From positions 1-32,921 of the forward strand of contig WKLE02001630.1 in NCBI GenBank assembly GCA_014885115.2: a stretch of DNA of 32,921 bases, given 5' to 3'. How positions within the stretch are numbered: position 1 is the first letter of the stretch; the number at the start of each line of letters is the position of its first letter. Source of the DNA: Asterionellopsis glacialis. Its lineage: Eukaryota; Bacillariophyta; Plagiogrammaphyceae; Rhaphoneidales; Asterionellopsidaceae. The position numbers and the translations under genes were made by a program. Under the pieces are notes generated by a model. That model had not been told where the DNA came from. It searched no databases and worked only from the letters and a program-made list of their open reading frames with translations. Shown here one piece after another: positions 1 to 10,181 of this stretch.

Positions 1-1
1 G

Positions 2-2373
2 GGAAACCCTCTCTTTCTAGTCGAGTTTCTACGGTCTCTAGAATACGAAGGCTTGCTTACCCGTGATGATGAAACCCTAACGTGGACTTGGGACGAACAG
101 AAAATTCTTCTTAGTGAAACGTGTTGTAGCTATTCCGATGTCTTCGGGCTAATATCCGGGAAGATTGAGAAGCTTTCGAAGTCGCTGAAGGAATTGCTCA
201 AGATTGCTTCTTGCATAGGTGCAAGCTTTGATAGTGCCGTATTAAAGAGCAGTGCGTCATTATCAATTAAAAAACCACTTACCCTAGCTTTAGAAAAGGA
301 ATTACTTGTATTTGATGCTCGGGGAGGGCAGTACAAGTTTGTTCACGACCGAATACAACAGGCGGCATATTCACTAATTCCTGAATCAGAACGGGCGGCG
401 TTTCATTTAGCTGTTGGTCGGAATCTTCACAGAAAGCTTTCATCTACTCTACTTGAGAAACACGTGTTTGTTGTCTTGAACCAGGTCATTCGTGGTACCA
501 ACTTGCTTGATAGTCAGAGTGAAAAGTATCGCATTGCCTCACTTTGTCTTAGTGCAGTCATCAAGGCATCCAAAAAGAGTGGCTTCCGATTAGCAGCACG
601 ATATGCGGACTTTGGGATATCTTTGTTGGGAATGTGGGGTTGGAAGGACGAGTACAATTTGACCCTGGCTCTATACAGCTCAGCTTGTGAAGTCCAATCC
701 TGCATCGGCAACTTTGAGAGGCTTGACTTTTTTGTGGGAGAAATTTTTGAGAATGCTCATACCTTTGAAGACAAAGTACGAGCATATGTGATTCAAGTGT
801 ATTCATTGGGAGTCAGGGATAGGAAACAGGAAGCGATCGAAATTGGTCTTGGTGCACTTTACCAGCTTGGCGAACCATTTCCTTTTCATGTGAAGAAATC
901 AAATTTAATGGCTGAAAGTAAGTTTGGTTTTGCTAAGATTTTCTTGATTGATTTCAATTTGTTAGCAAATTTCTAAAATGTTTTCTGTGTTTCTTTCGTT
1001 TGATTTGAAGTGATGAAAACCAAATGGATGCTGAGAAGGAAGACGGACGAAAGCTTGTCAAGACTACCACCCATGACCAATCCAAGCAAAGTGGCTGCCA
1101 TGCAAATACTAAATGTAATTCTTCTCAATTGTCACACTGCAAGACCAGACCTACTTCCATTGATAAATCTTCGACTAGTTCAACTAACTCTCAAATATGG
1201 TTTATCTGCGTTGAGTTCTGTAGCATTCAGTTCTTATGGAATGATTCTCTGCGGAGTAATGAATGATTTCGAGGAAGGTTACAGATATGGTCAATTGGGC
1301 CTATCTTTGGTGGAGAAGGACAATGCTCGGGAGTGGATTCCTCGCGTATATGCTGCCTACTATGGAACCATCCAACACTGGAAGCGACCCCTTTCGCTGT
1401 CGCTGAAACCATTATATCAGTCCCATCAGATTGCTCTTGAAACAGGCGACATTGAGTTTGCGGTGAGTTTCAGAGCTTTTAAAAGCTTCATACTCTGTTT
1501 CTCAAATCCGACGAAATTTAGCATTTGATAGGCTGTACTAACTTCATTATCTTTTGATTTCTCTGTCGGCAGATGTTAAACATCAATATATACAGTTTTC
1601 ACTCATTTTACTCGGAAAGACTTACAGACTTAGAAAAAATTTGTCGAAGAGGTATTGAATTGATGTCAAGTCACAAACAGGATTCGGCTTTGTCACGGTC
1701 ACTCATCTTTCTGCAGACAGTACTCAATCTTAGAGGAGAGTCCGCTGATCCCCTTGTGCTGACGGGGGAGTTGATGGATCAAGAATCTTTTATCAAGGAA
1801 CACACGAAAAAAAAAGTTAACCTTGACTACATATACGTACAGAGAATGATGCTAGCGTATCTTTTGGACGAGCCTTACATTGAAGCTGACATCGTCAAGA
1901 AAATTAGCCGCGAATACAAGACTTTATCTATAGGTGCATATTCAGTGAGCACCACGTGTATGAAGGCTGGACTACTTTCTCTAGAACTTGCTCGTACATG
2001 CAGGGATAATAGAGAACACCTTTCAAATGCCCATCGTATGTTACGAATGCTCCGCAAATGGGCGAAACATTGTCCTGAGAATTTCCTTGGTTATGTACAC
2101 TTGTTTGAGGCAGAGTTTGCAGTTTTTAGACGAAAGTACTTGAAGGCCAATGTAAAGTATTTAAGTGCAATTGCCTTATTGTCTGAAAGTGGAAACTTCA
2201 TGTATCATGGAATTGCTCTGGAAAGGGCTGGCGTATTTAAGCTATCCATGGAGGATGAAGTTCTTGGCAGCAAATATTTGAAAGAATCTTACTCCGTGTT
2301 TGCTGATTGGGGCGCTGTTGCCAAGACAAGACAAATGAAAAAGAAATGGCCTGAAATAATGGATCATTGTTGA
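2..2373 (+). CDS. Predicted ATPase of the COG3899 signalling type, 3' part only (5' end outside window)
   Basis: The reading frame is open from base 2 with no start codon, so the gene begins upstream of the window. Three exons fit: 2-917, 1011-1462 and 1573-2373. The introns are 918-1010 (GTAAGT...AG) and 1463-1572 (GTGAGT...AG), and both junctions keep frame. The first residues (GNPLFLVEFLRSL, then WTWDEQKI) and the stretch KFVHDRIQQAAYSLIPESER match the region following the NTPase core in COG3899 proteins, which couple an AAA/STAND-type ATPase to sensor or kinase modules. The rest is an alpha-helical, TPR-like region that ends at a TGA. No histidine kinase, GAF or cyclase domain follows, so any output domain would have to lie upstream. 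The P-loop is not visible here. The family call is firm; the cellular role is unknown. Confidence 0.8.
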
Positions 2374-2464
2374 GTACGATATTATGTATGCATCTGTTAG
2401 TATATATTACTAACTATGACGTACTTCATGTTTCATACACCCGTAACAGAAGAGCCGCACTCGC

Positions 2465-4330
2465 TTAGCTTTGTTGCAACAGGTACCATCGAACAACATA
2501 ATCTGGGGGTCGCTTTTCTTTAATAGCAACTTTCTTTAGCAATTCTCGAATATCTTTTGTCTTCCGAAATTGAATATGCTGAGGTGCCGTATTGGAGTAC
2601 TCTTTGATAATATCAGACTGTGATTTAGTCCCCTGGGAGACGATTTGTTTCATAAAATCTTCTGCTGCTGATGAAGAAACAGACATGCCCGTAGAGGAGC
2701 TGGCTTGCGCACTCTGTTTACGGTTTGAAAGAGCGCTCATCTCATGGTTTGCATTGCTTTCAGAACGAATATTGCTCTCGGAAGTGATCTCAACATGCGT
2801 ACTAGACAATGATGCTGTACCCGACGATGAACGTTGTTCGGTACATGTACCGGTAGGGTCCTTCGCTAGTTGTAGATACCTTGATAGGGATTGTTTGGCG
2901 TACTGATCATTTCGAATACGTTGATCGTACAACATATCAACAGGATGGCCATTGAAACTATTATGCATAGAGTGGTATCGAGATAAAAGCTCCATCATAC
3001 TGCTCCTATTAGCATCACCCGTTTTACAATCTTCCATAAGTGTAGTATCTTGTTCTTCTTCCTCTGTCAATATGGTTCGAAGTTGCTCTGCAATAAAAAC
3101 ACGGTGCCATGTTCGTTCATGAAAATCTTGATCACCAAGTGGTCTTTGAAGAATATCCAGTAGTTCTTCTTGAGTAGTGTCATTAGGATTATCTGCATCT
3201 TCTTCTCCATTTAGTGTTTCAATGACGATTGGGTTTTTCGTTTTTAATTTGTTGTGATGTATCCTATGGGCCTTTCGTTTTTCTTTTCGATTTTTAAATG
3301 CGGGTCGTTCATATAATCGTATATCATTTTCAACTTTACATAAGTCATCCAAAACCTTCGAATTAGAGACGGTGACATCCAAATCTTTATCTACTGCTAC
3401 TGCTGTATCATCACCACCATTATCATCACTATCGGTGGTGCTTATTGTTTCATCCCAGTGTTTCTTTAATAGCTTGGAAAGATGCATACTCGAAAATACT
3501 TGAACTTGATCATTGTTTACATTTGTATGTCCTTTGTGATTTTGTTGTTGTTGCTGCTGTTGTTGTCTTTGTTTAGACAAATGAACATTCCAATCATAAT
3601 TATTACTATTGGCACGTTTGCATCTTGATCGTAATTCACGATCATTTGTAACAACATATACATTGGTGGTTTTATCCTTTTCTTGTTCTTTGACAAACCA
3701 TTGACAATCGTGAGCAATTACATCATCTGCTGTACGGTTAGGTCCTGCAAATACTAAGCTTATTCCATCATAGACAAATGAATTTGACTGACACCCATGA
3801 TCAATGACACATACTATACTTTGAGGTGCCATACCAAGGTATTTTCTCCAAGATGCTAAAGACTTGATAAGATCTTCATTTGTAAACTTAAAGTTATCTA
3901 CACCACGAACATTATTTGAATCCACAATTAGAATAGGAGGATTTGCTATGATGGAATCATTGTCATTATTGTCAGCGATAGAAGCAGAATATGCCTCGAC
4001 TTGTCGTTGAATCTTCCCTTGAAGATTTTCCATGCCTTGTTTGGAAGAACCGAAACGTACCTTTCCTTTCTTCCTTTTCGCATCAAGTCGGATACTATTG
4101 CTGAATGAACCATCCAAATATCGTTGATTTTGAATTTTTGACTTATCACTAATGCTAATTCTTCCCTTGCTTTTGATGGAAGAAGGTAATTTTGCTTTCA
4201 AACCATGATGAGATGGAAGTTGGGAAACAAAAGAGAACACGGTGTGCTTTTGGAGACGACACAATAGAAGATGTACCACACATACAATCGAAGGCAGCGA
4301 TACTGCTACTCGATAATTTCTTCTCAGCAT
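2465..4330 (-). CDS. YacP-like NYN/PIN-fold RNase domain protein with N-terminal leader and polyQ tract
   Basis: This is an intronless 621-residue protein starting at an ATG. Residues 132-290 look like a YacP/Rae1-type NYN nuclease domain. It has a strand ending in Asp137 (ILIVDSNNVRG), Asp177 in VIDHG, the GPNRTADDVI segment with Asp202/Asp203, and VVTNDREL with Asp230. These are the spaced acidic residues that bind metal in PIN-fold RNases. In bacteria YacP-type proteins cut mRNA on ribosomes; use of that role here is inference. The N-terminus (about residues 8-26) is hydrophobic and followed by a basic stretch, which fits organelle or secretory targeting. An eight-Gln run interrupts the domain near residue 256. 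The C-terminal 330 residues are charged, low in complexity and unrecognised. The gene converges on the ATPase gene, 91 bases away. Confidence 0.72.
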   Translation of the reverse strand: MLRRNYRVAVSLPSIVCVVHLLLCRLQKHTVFSFVSQLPSHHGLKAKLPSSIKSKGRISISDKSKIQNQRYLDGSFSNSIRLDAKRKKGKVRFGSSKQGMENLQGKIQRQVEAYSASIADNNDNDSIIANPPILIVDSNNVRGVDNFKFTNEDLIKSLASWRKYLGMAPQSIVCVIDHGCQSNSFVYDGISLVFAGPNRTADDVIAHDCQWFVKEQEKDKTTNVYVVTNDRELRSRCKRANSNNYDWNVHLSKQRQQQQQQQQNHKGHTNVNNDQVQVFSSMHLSKLLKKHWDETISTTDSDDNGGDDTAVAVDKDLDVTVSNSKVLDDLCKVENDIRLYERPAFKNRKEKRKAHRIHHNKLKTKNPIVIETLNGEEDADNPNDTTQEELLDILQRPLGDQDFHERTWHRVFIAEQLRTILTEEEEQDTTLMEDCKTGDANRSSMMELLSRYHSMHNSFNGHPVDMLYDQRIRNDQYAKQSLSRYLQLAKDPTGTCTEQRSSSGTASLSSTHVEITSESNIRSESNANHEMSALSNRKQSAQASSSTGMSVSSSAAEDFMKQIVSQGTKSQSDIIKEYSNTAPQHIQFRKTKDIRELLKKVAIKEKRPPDYVVRWYLLQQS

Positions 4331-4928
4331 AATACAGTAGTGGTTTTACAGTATTTGGAGTCACAAATCAAATCTTTAGCAGCGTCGATGCCATGTGTGT
4401 TTTGATCGATTATGATATCGGTTGGTTCGACAGGTAGGACCTAGTTTGAGAGATGCGTTCTAATGTTGTGTGAATGGCAGAGATGATGATGGATGGATGA
4501 TGTTTTTTCTTTTTCTGATTTTGACCAATCTATGTTAGTTTTGTACCAGCGTCTTTCCGCTGCCGGGATATTTACTCAAGGAGCCCTCTCTACTACGGTA
4601 GAGCGCATTATCTAGAGAGCTACCTGAAGCGCGGAGCGCGGAAAAATAGGAGCGAGAGAGATGGAAAAGCGGGGGAGAAGAAAAATCATGCTCACCTTTT
4701 CCCAAAAATATTGAGATTTTTGACAATGATATTTTTAGGTTATTTTGGTCACAAGGACATCAAAAATGGATTCTGAAACAAGATGCAAGCATAATCCGGT
4801 AAACACACTCATCTGAGGTAGAAACGAGGAAAACAAATGATAATGAAACTCGAAATATTACTATCTTATTTGTCGTTGTGGTTATTATTGTCATTTAGGG
4901 TGGTGATTGTTTATGATTATGTTTGTTT
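4331..4928. other. Intergenic, between two minus-strand genes
   Basis: This holds the upstream region of the NYN gene and the downstream region of the receptor-like gene. The stretch 4588-4603 forms a 6-base hairpin (CTCTAC, loop TACG, GTAGAG), followed by a TCTAGAGA site at 4611. No gene is supported. Confidence 0.5.
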
Positions 4929-6761
4929 TTAGAATGATGTATCATTATTTACCAATGAATATTGTGAAAAACTAAAATCAGGATCTTCACTTTGTTTCTT
5001 TTTATAATATAAGAAACCACCTGTACCACTTACAAAGACAATAAAACAAAATGTCCAAAAACCACGATGTTTCTTCTTCTTTTTGGAACCTTTGTTATTG
5101 TTTTCATATGGTTTTAATTTCGATGCACAATTTACCAAGTTTGTCAAATCTGAGGATGTTTTACTAGATGACTCCAAACATTTTGTACACACTTCAGGTA
5201 CTTGATCTTGTACAAAACTTTTACATATCGTATCCAACATGCTTGGGACAGACGACACAGCATCCATAGAACTACCGCTCCTCACACTATGTGCCATGAA
5301 CGAATTATGTTCAATCCAAATATAAGGAGTCGAATAAATACCATAATCTTTTTGTAATGCAAGTTCATTATCCAATAATGCATTGGGCGTATCCTCGTCA
5401 ACACCACCACTATCCTTCATACAATCTTCAATCTCTTCTGCCTTGGAAAGATGACTATGCTTGTAGGCTTCCTTGATACATTTTTCACTCGCAAATGATT
5501 CATTGGTGGAACTACAATGATCGTTGAAATACGTAACATAATCCCACCATATCTCACCCCCTTCTCGTGTGGTTGTGTCTTGTCCATAATGCTTCCAGAT
5601 ACATAATCGACGTAAATTTTCTTTGACAACATTGGCACCACTAAATGTAGAAAACGATGGATAACAATATCGTCCATTATTCGTACATGACTGGTGACAT
5701 GCATCACCATTATCATTGGGACAATTGGTAATGGTCCCATCATGAATCATCACATGGGGTACAAACTGAATCTTGGAACCCAAGGCATGGACAATAGGTG
5801 CCACGTTTTTTAACACATCTTTGGTATAATCATCTAATGGATCCATCCATATAGAATAGACTAAATATTCGGTAGCCTTGGGTGGATGCCATTTCAGATC
5901 GAGCAAGACAGGTGTTTTCTTTGTCACAAGTTCAGACTTGACTTTATCACCATATGTTTTATCTAACATAACAACTGGTATAGTGACATCACCACCACTT
6001 CCATCGTCTGCCAATGCAGGTTGTTTTGTTTGACATGTATTGTCGTCACCAATAGAAGAAGAAATCATCCTTCTACTCTTATAATGTTTGGTTTGATTTA
6101 AACACTCATGATCGGAACAGAGACAACGTGTATCAGCAATGATAAGTCCTGCAGCACCCAACATTTGGGCATGGCGTGATTTAGTAACAAAGGTACAATT
6201 ACCACGATCTGCCATGAGGAAAAATGGTGATGTCCATGATGATGATGGCGACGACGACGATAAGAAACTGTCCTTCATTGTAGCAGTGACGGTGGTCATG
6301 GCATCACTTTTTTCTGTCCTGGACCACCAGACAGTATGATTGGTACTGTTGTCATTGTTATCGTCATTTCCACCACCACCGTTATTATCATTAGGATCGT
6401 TGCCATGACTATGATTTGTGTTGTCGTCCATCATTGGCCATTGGCAAAGATCATTGTCTGTATAATACAAACGCATAGACATGGTTCCGTGCGATGTTGT
6501 AGCCTGAGTACGAAATTTACCAAAGGAAGCTAAACGATGTGGCATCCCATTAGGTGTATACAAGGAATGAGGAAAATGAACATTGACATGACTTGTTTTG
6601 TTGAGAGCAAATCCATTGCAACTTTTGACAGTACAAGTCACAGAAAGAAGGATGCTCATCGTTACCACCATCTTCTTGAACAACAACAAGACCCATGATG
6701 ACGACGACAACATTCCTGTTGCCGTTGTGGCTACCGGGAAAGACCTCAATCCCATCTTCAT
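4929..6761 (-). CDS. Vacuolar-sorting-receptor-like type I membrane protein (PA domain, Cys-rich luminal domain, YxxPhi tail)
   Basis: This is an intronless 610-residue protein. An N-terminal hydrophobic segment (about 22-50) fits a signal peptide. Residues 178-290 resemble a protease-associated domain (FLMADRGNCTFVTKSRHAQMLGA, then IPVVMLDK). Residues 300-528 carry hallmarks of the plant VSR/BP-80 central luminal region: NGRYCYPSF, VVKENLRRLCIW, WWDYVTYFNDHC, IEDCMKDSGG, LLDNELALQ, a thioredoxin-like STPYIWI, and MLDTICKSF. A single transmembrane helix lies at about 568-586, followed by a 25-residue cytosolic tail with YSLV (601-604). This matches the YxxPhi motif that VSRs use to bind clathrin adaptors. 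The EGF-like repeats of plant VSRs are not evident. The Asn/Asp-rich insert (about 112-142) is low complexity. The likely role is sorting soluble cargo to the vacuole; ligands are unknown. Confidence 0.82.
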   Translation of the reverse strand: MKMGLRSFPVATTATGMLSSSSWVLLLFKKMVVTMSILLSVTCTVKSCNGFALNKTSHVNVHFPHSLYTPNGMPHRLASFGKFRTQATTSHGTMSMRLYYTDNDLCQWPMMDDNTNHSHGNDPNDNNGGGGNDDNNDNSTNHTVWWSRTEKSDAMTTVTATMKDSFLSSSSPSSSWTSPFFLMADRGNCTFVTKSRHAQMLGAAGLIIADTRCLCSDHECLNQTKHYKSRRMISSSIGDDNTCQTKQPALADDGSGGDVTIPVVMLDKTYGDKVKSELVTKKTPVLLDLKWHPPKATEYLVYSIWMDPLDDYTKDVLKNVAPIVHALGSKIQFVPHVMIHDGTITNCPNDNGDACHQSCTNNGRYCYPSFSTFSGANVVKENLRRLCIWKHYGQDTTTREGGEIWWDYVTYFNDHCSSTNESFASEKCIKEAYKHSHLSKAEEIEDCMKDSGGVDEDTPNALLDNELALQKDYGIYSTPYIWIEHNSFMAHSVRSGSSMDAVSSVPSMLDTICKSFVQDQVPEVCTKCLESSSKTSSDLTNLVNCASKLKPYENNNKGSKKKKKHRGFWTFCFIVFVSGTGGFLYYKKKQSEDPDFSFSQYSLVNNDTSF

Positions 6762-7332
6762 TAAACGATCACAATCAGAAGATCTTTTTTTGCTGTGTCT
6801 TCGTTGCGGTCTACTACAAATAATGTCTGAAATCTTTTTTGCCGCGCCGTGTCAACATGCAGCACCTCCTATCCGTAGCTCTGAAAGAATTCTTCCGGTA
6901 ATGAAGAAACGACAAGGAGGATGAAAATATCTTTCTCGCGCACAGACTATACTATTAGGTCCTACATACGACAGACAGTATATTATATGCATGCGGTGGT
7001 ACGAGCACAAAAAATACGTATTTCAAGTCGTAGGAGTTTTGTTTTTGTTTTTATTATATTTTGTATTTATTATTCACCGATAATGCAGATGCAACGTCAA
7101 CGTGTTCACTACGGAGGACCTCTAAGGCAGTACCTCGGGCGGCACCCAAGGTTGAAGAAGGCATGTTTCATGATTGTCAACTTTTTTCTGAAAGCTGATA
7201 AGTGGAGTTTATCGAGTTCTATCATTTCAAACAACATTTCTTCCATTGTGCTCGAATTGCCATTGTGATTTGGCAACTACTAAAGGCAACCACCAATCAT
7301 TAAACTCTACCCAAACAAGTTAACTAGTAGAG
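6762..7332. other. Divergent intergenic region
   Basis: This lies between the starts of the receptor-like gene (-) and the sulfotransferase gene (+), so it should hold both promoters. Its right part has T-rich runs near 7035-7070. I see no recognisable control element. An open frame at 6921-7268 has no protein-like character. Confidence 0.4.
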
Positions 7333-8501
7333 ATGCGTTACTCAAAAGATGCTACAGGAACAAGATTGAACAGAATTTTGACAACTTGTGGAAACATGCA
7401 TCAAGGAAGACCTTTAGTATTTGCACGGAACATCACATACATATTTTCACTCATTGGAATGGTTGCTGCTTGTGCCTTCCTTTTGTTGCATTCTAGATTG
7501 AATGATGATATTGAGAATGCTTATGGCATCATGACCGCTGCTGGAACACTCAAGAAATCTTCTACTATGCATTCTTTGTCTCCTGAAAGTGAACTGCTGC
7601 TAAAGAAAGAAAGCCATACCAATACAATTTGTGTTCGAAAAATATTAAATAAGTGTGAGTTTCATTCGTGTAGTGGAGATCCAGCAAATACCAATTTCTC
7701 ACAGCACAGGAGTGATCATGGGATGATATTGGGGTATGCTGGTAAATTTGTCAATCAAGACAGTAACCACAGCCCAGTTGCACGTGGGGTTATGCGCCTT
7801 GGAGGTGGAGCTCGATGGGACAGTGGTTGTGCCGTATCACACAAGTATAAGTTTGTGTATCTTCATGTTCTCAAGAGTGGTGAGACTACCACTAAAAATT
7901 TCTTAAAAAAAGTTTCTGCTGATCTCATGACCCGGAATGCAAAAATACTGATAGGTCTTTAATAGCACCCATCTCTTGCCAGGCTGCTGTCACACAATAC
8001 CCAGATTATTTTTTCTGGAGTTTTGTAAGAAATCCTTTCTCACGTGCATACAGTATGTATTCAATGATGGAAGGGTTTCCCATTTCACCAAAGAAGAATC
8101 CTGTGAAATTCAATTATTCGTTTCAGGAATTTGTACTAGCACCTGGCAGCCGCAGGAAACATACGCGGATGTCTCCTGATCACCATATTTTTCAGAGCGA
8201 TTTTTTGTTTTCAAAAGAAAACAATTGTCCTTCATTTGATTATCTTGGACGATTAGAGCATTGTAATGAAGATTTGCAAATTATTTTTGAACATTTGAAT
8301 GCTACTGAAATGAGGAGCCATTTCCAGCAGCTTGGTGTTGAACAGTTAAATACATGGGGCAAGAAAGGTAAAGAAAAAAAACTTGGGAATGACTTGAGAA
8401 ATGCATATAATTCTTCTGATGTCATTAATCGAGTTGTTGCAGAGTATAGTAGGGATTTCAGCTTGTTAGGATATGATACAACATTCACTCCAAAGCATTA
8501 A
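7333..8501 (+). CDS. Golgi-type sulfotransferase (Sulfotransfer_2-like), apparently frameshifted
   Basis: The protein starts at ATG 7333 with a short cytosolic segment and one transmembrane helix (about residues 34-53), the type II topology of Golgi sulfotransferases. The 5'-PAPS-binding loop is VLKSGETTTKNFL (residues 179-191). The 3'-phosphate motif SFVRNPFSRAYSMYS follows in a different frame (about 8014-8058), and the protein ends after GRLEHCNEDLQIIFEHL at 8501. The first frame runs to a TAA at 7960; the second is open from 7923. Its upstream part already reads DPECKNTDRSLIAPISCQ, a plausible continuation, so one base seems missing at about 7920-7935. An alternative is an intron 7912-7982 (GTTTCT...CCAG), which keeps frame but removes that stretch and has a poor donor. 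It could be a pseudogene, a sequencing error or a spliced gene. Confidence 0.75.
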
Positions 8502-8857
8502 CCGGATTTCGATCATCTGCGCACAAATGCGTCTGGATTGACCCCATCGTCAAGTTTGATCAATAATTCATTCATAATAAAACTTATCAAAACACATACA
8601 AATTTGACAGACAATTCCTTATTCATATTACTATAGATCGCCGTTGAGTCAAAGTTCAACAGAACAAGGTCTGGTGGGTTGTCGAGAACTGGCAGTCGAG
8701 GTGAGTTTGTCAAGTTTCATCACCACGTGGGCCCACTGTGGTAAAACATGTGTTGATCCGGTCATCCAACCATGACAAAAAAACACCTAGTTTTCTGATT
8801 TTTTGAAGCTTTTTGTAAGCTTTACCAATACTTTCTTACTCTAATGGTAATAATCTC
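8502..8857. other. Convergent intergenic region with possible remnant of the SGNH gene's 3' end
   Basis: On the minus strand, 8868-8710 can be read in one frame, broken by a single TAA at 8836-8838. It gives QLHERLLPLE followed by ESIGKAYKKL and WLDDRIN. This resembles what one expects after the truncated SGNH frame at 8858. A further minus-strand stretch near 8513-8560 reads DDGVNPDAF. No intact gene is supported. Confidence 0.35.
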
Positions 8858-9433
8858 TCATGTAACTGTCTTTTCAGCATATTCACGTAAGAACTTATTT
8901 GTTTCTTGTTGAAATTCATGTATGATAGATGATTTTCCATCATGATTCAATCTACTTTGTAGAATACTAACAGCAACTGTGAACAATCCTGCACTATGAC
9001 ATACTTCATGAAGAGTCTGTAAATTTTGGAATATTTCTATAGGGGTATGACCTGCTGATAAATCATTTGTACCACTCATTATGATACAAAGTTTATATTG
9101 TGGTTGTTGTTTGGTCAAGGACAAAAGATTTGATAAACCACATACAGCCCTGGTTGATTTTTGTACCATTTCAAGTGTTGTCCATCCACACATACCTGCA
9201 TGATCAATAGGTATTCCTAAACTTGATTCCAATGTCATTGCGTATGGATAAAATGTGTGTGGGTCAACAAATCCAGCTGTTAATGAATTGCCATAACATA
9301 AAATTTGTGTACGGGGTGTAAAAACTTTTGCTCCCGTTAATATTCGTTGAATATTCAGCAATGACATTTTTGGTCTTGTTGCGTCGTTGCTTCCTTTGCT
9401 TGGTTGTCGTCGTCGTTGTTTCTCTATTGGCAT
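8858..9433 (-). CDS. SGNH/GDSL-type hydrolase, C-terminal catalytic block missing
   Basis: The ATG at 9433 opens a 191-residue frame. SGNH signatures are clear: block I YGNSLTAGF with the nucleophile Ser50; block II HAGMCGWTT with Gly80; block III MSGTNDLSAG with Asn123. The family (esterases, lipases, acyl hydrolases) also needs a C-terminal Asp-x-x-His pair, usually 60-80 residues after block III. None is present before the stop, and the protein ends abruptly after FLREYAEKTVT. A shift of one base near 8868 restores protein-like sequence downstream (QLHERLLPLE), again ended by TAA. The gene is therefore probably frameshifted or continues in an undetected exon. No signal peptide is obvious, so it may be cytosolic. 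It converges on the sulfotransferase gene. Confidence 0.72.
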   Translation of the reverse strand: MPIEKQRRRQPSKGSNDATRPKMSLLNIQRILTGAKVFTPRTQILCYGNSLTAGFVDPHTFYPYAMTLESSLGIPIDHAGMCGWTTLEMVQKSTRAVCGLSNLLSLTKQQPQYKLCIIMSGTNDLSAGHTPIEIFQNLQTLHEVCHSAGLFTVAVSILQSRLNHDGKSSIIHEFQQETNKFLREYAEKTVT

Positions 9434-10181
9434 GATGATGTGTGTGAGGTTCTCTGATTATAATCACTCCTTTTGCTATCCTTCTCTCTTGTACAGGCGC
9501 TGTTGATTGCAATGTTGGCTTCTTGTTCGGTTTTTTGCCTAAAATGTACTTGCCGTGTGCTGAGACATGTTCGAGCTACTCCGTCCCGTCTGTCACCCAA
9601 GGATCGATCAGTTCGTGAGTCGTGCATAATGTGCGTGATGTAAGAAATCATCATCTTGTCTGTATGTCTACTCACTCTAGAGTCCTACTAACTATCTTCG
9701 TTGCGTGAAATTTAATGGTTTTTACCTTACGTACTTACTGTAGGAGTAATGTCTGCACCAGGTACCAGGTACTTCGTAAGATTGAGGATTTTCGTACCAG
9801 GAAAGTAAAGGTATTTTCAGTAGCAATATTATTTTTAATGTCTCAAAGAACGTCTCATTCACATAGGAGTCTCTATTAATCGGTTATAAAAAGAAATGGT
9901 AAAAAAGGAGTTTTAAAAGTGATGTTCCTTTTCAGAGAACTTGAACTTTCGCTTGGACTATATAATAATATGACAACGACATTCATTGGCGGTTACGAAG
10001 AGGAAAAAAAGGTTTCATATAAAAATTTACCATTTTCATCAACGATTTTCTGCTTCAGATTGCAAAGTCTGCCGAGTAGAGGTTACTTGACACAGCTAGC
10101 TCTTTCTAGAAAGAAAGTCGACCAGCAAAGTTTATTCTTCAGTACTTAGTATTTTTTTCTTCGACCATATATCGAGAAAAC
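9434..10181. other. Divergent intergenic region with motif copies
   Basis: This lies upstream of both the SGNH gene (-) and the transporter gene (+). It contains a GTACCAGGTAC copy at 9762-9772 with further partial copies at 9757 and 9795. Short open frames here (for example 9919-10149) look random. Confidence 0.45.

Noticed and set aside
4583..4650. tRNA-like string GGTAGAGCGCATTAT
   Set aside because: It resembles a tRNA D-arm, but no T-arm with GTTCRA or acceptor pairing follows at the right distance. The string is part of a short hairpin.
6921..7268. Open frame of 115 codons in the divergent promoter region
   Set aside because: Composition follows the T-rich background, and it sits where two promoters are expected.
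7905..7911. A AAA AAA slippery heptamer as a programmed -1 frameshift site in the sulfotransferase
   Set aside because: The -1 frame meets a TGA at 7920-7922, before the downstream motif, so slippage here would not give the full protein.
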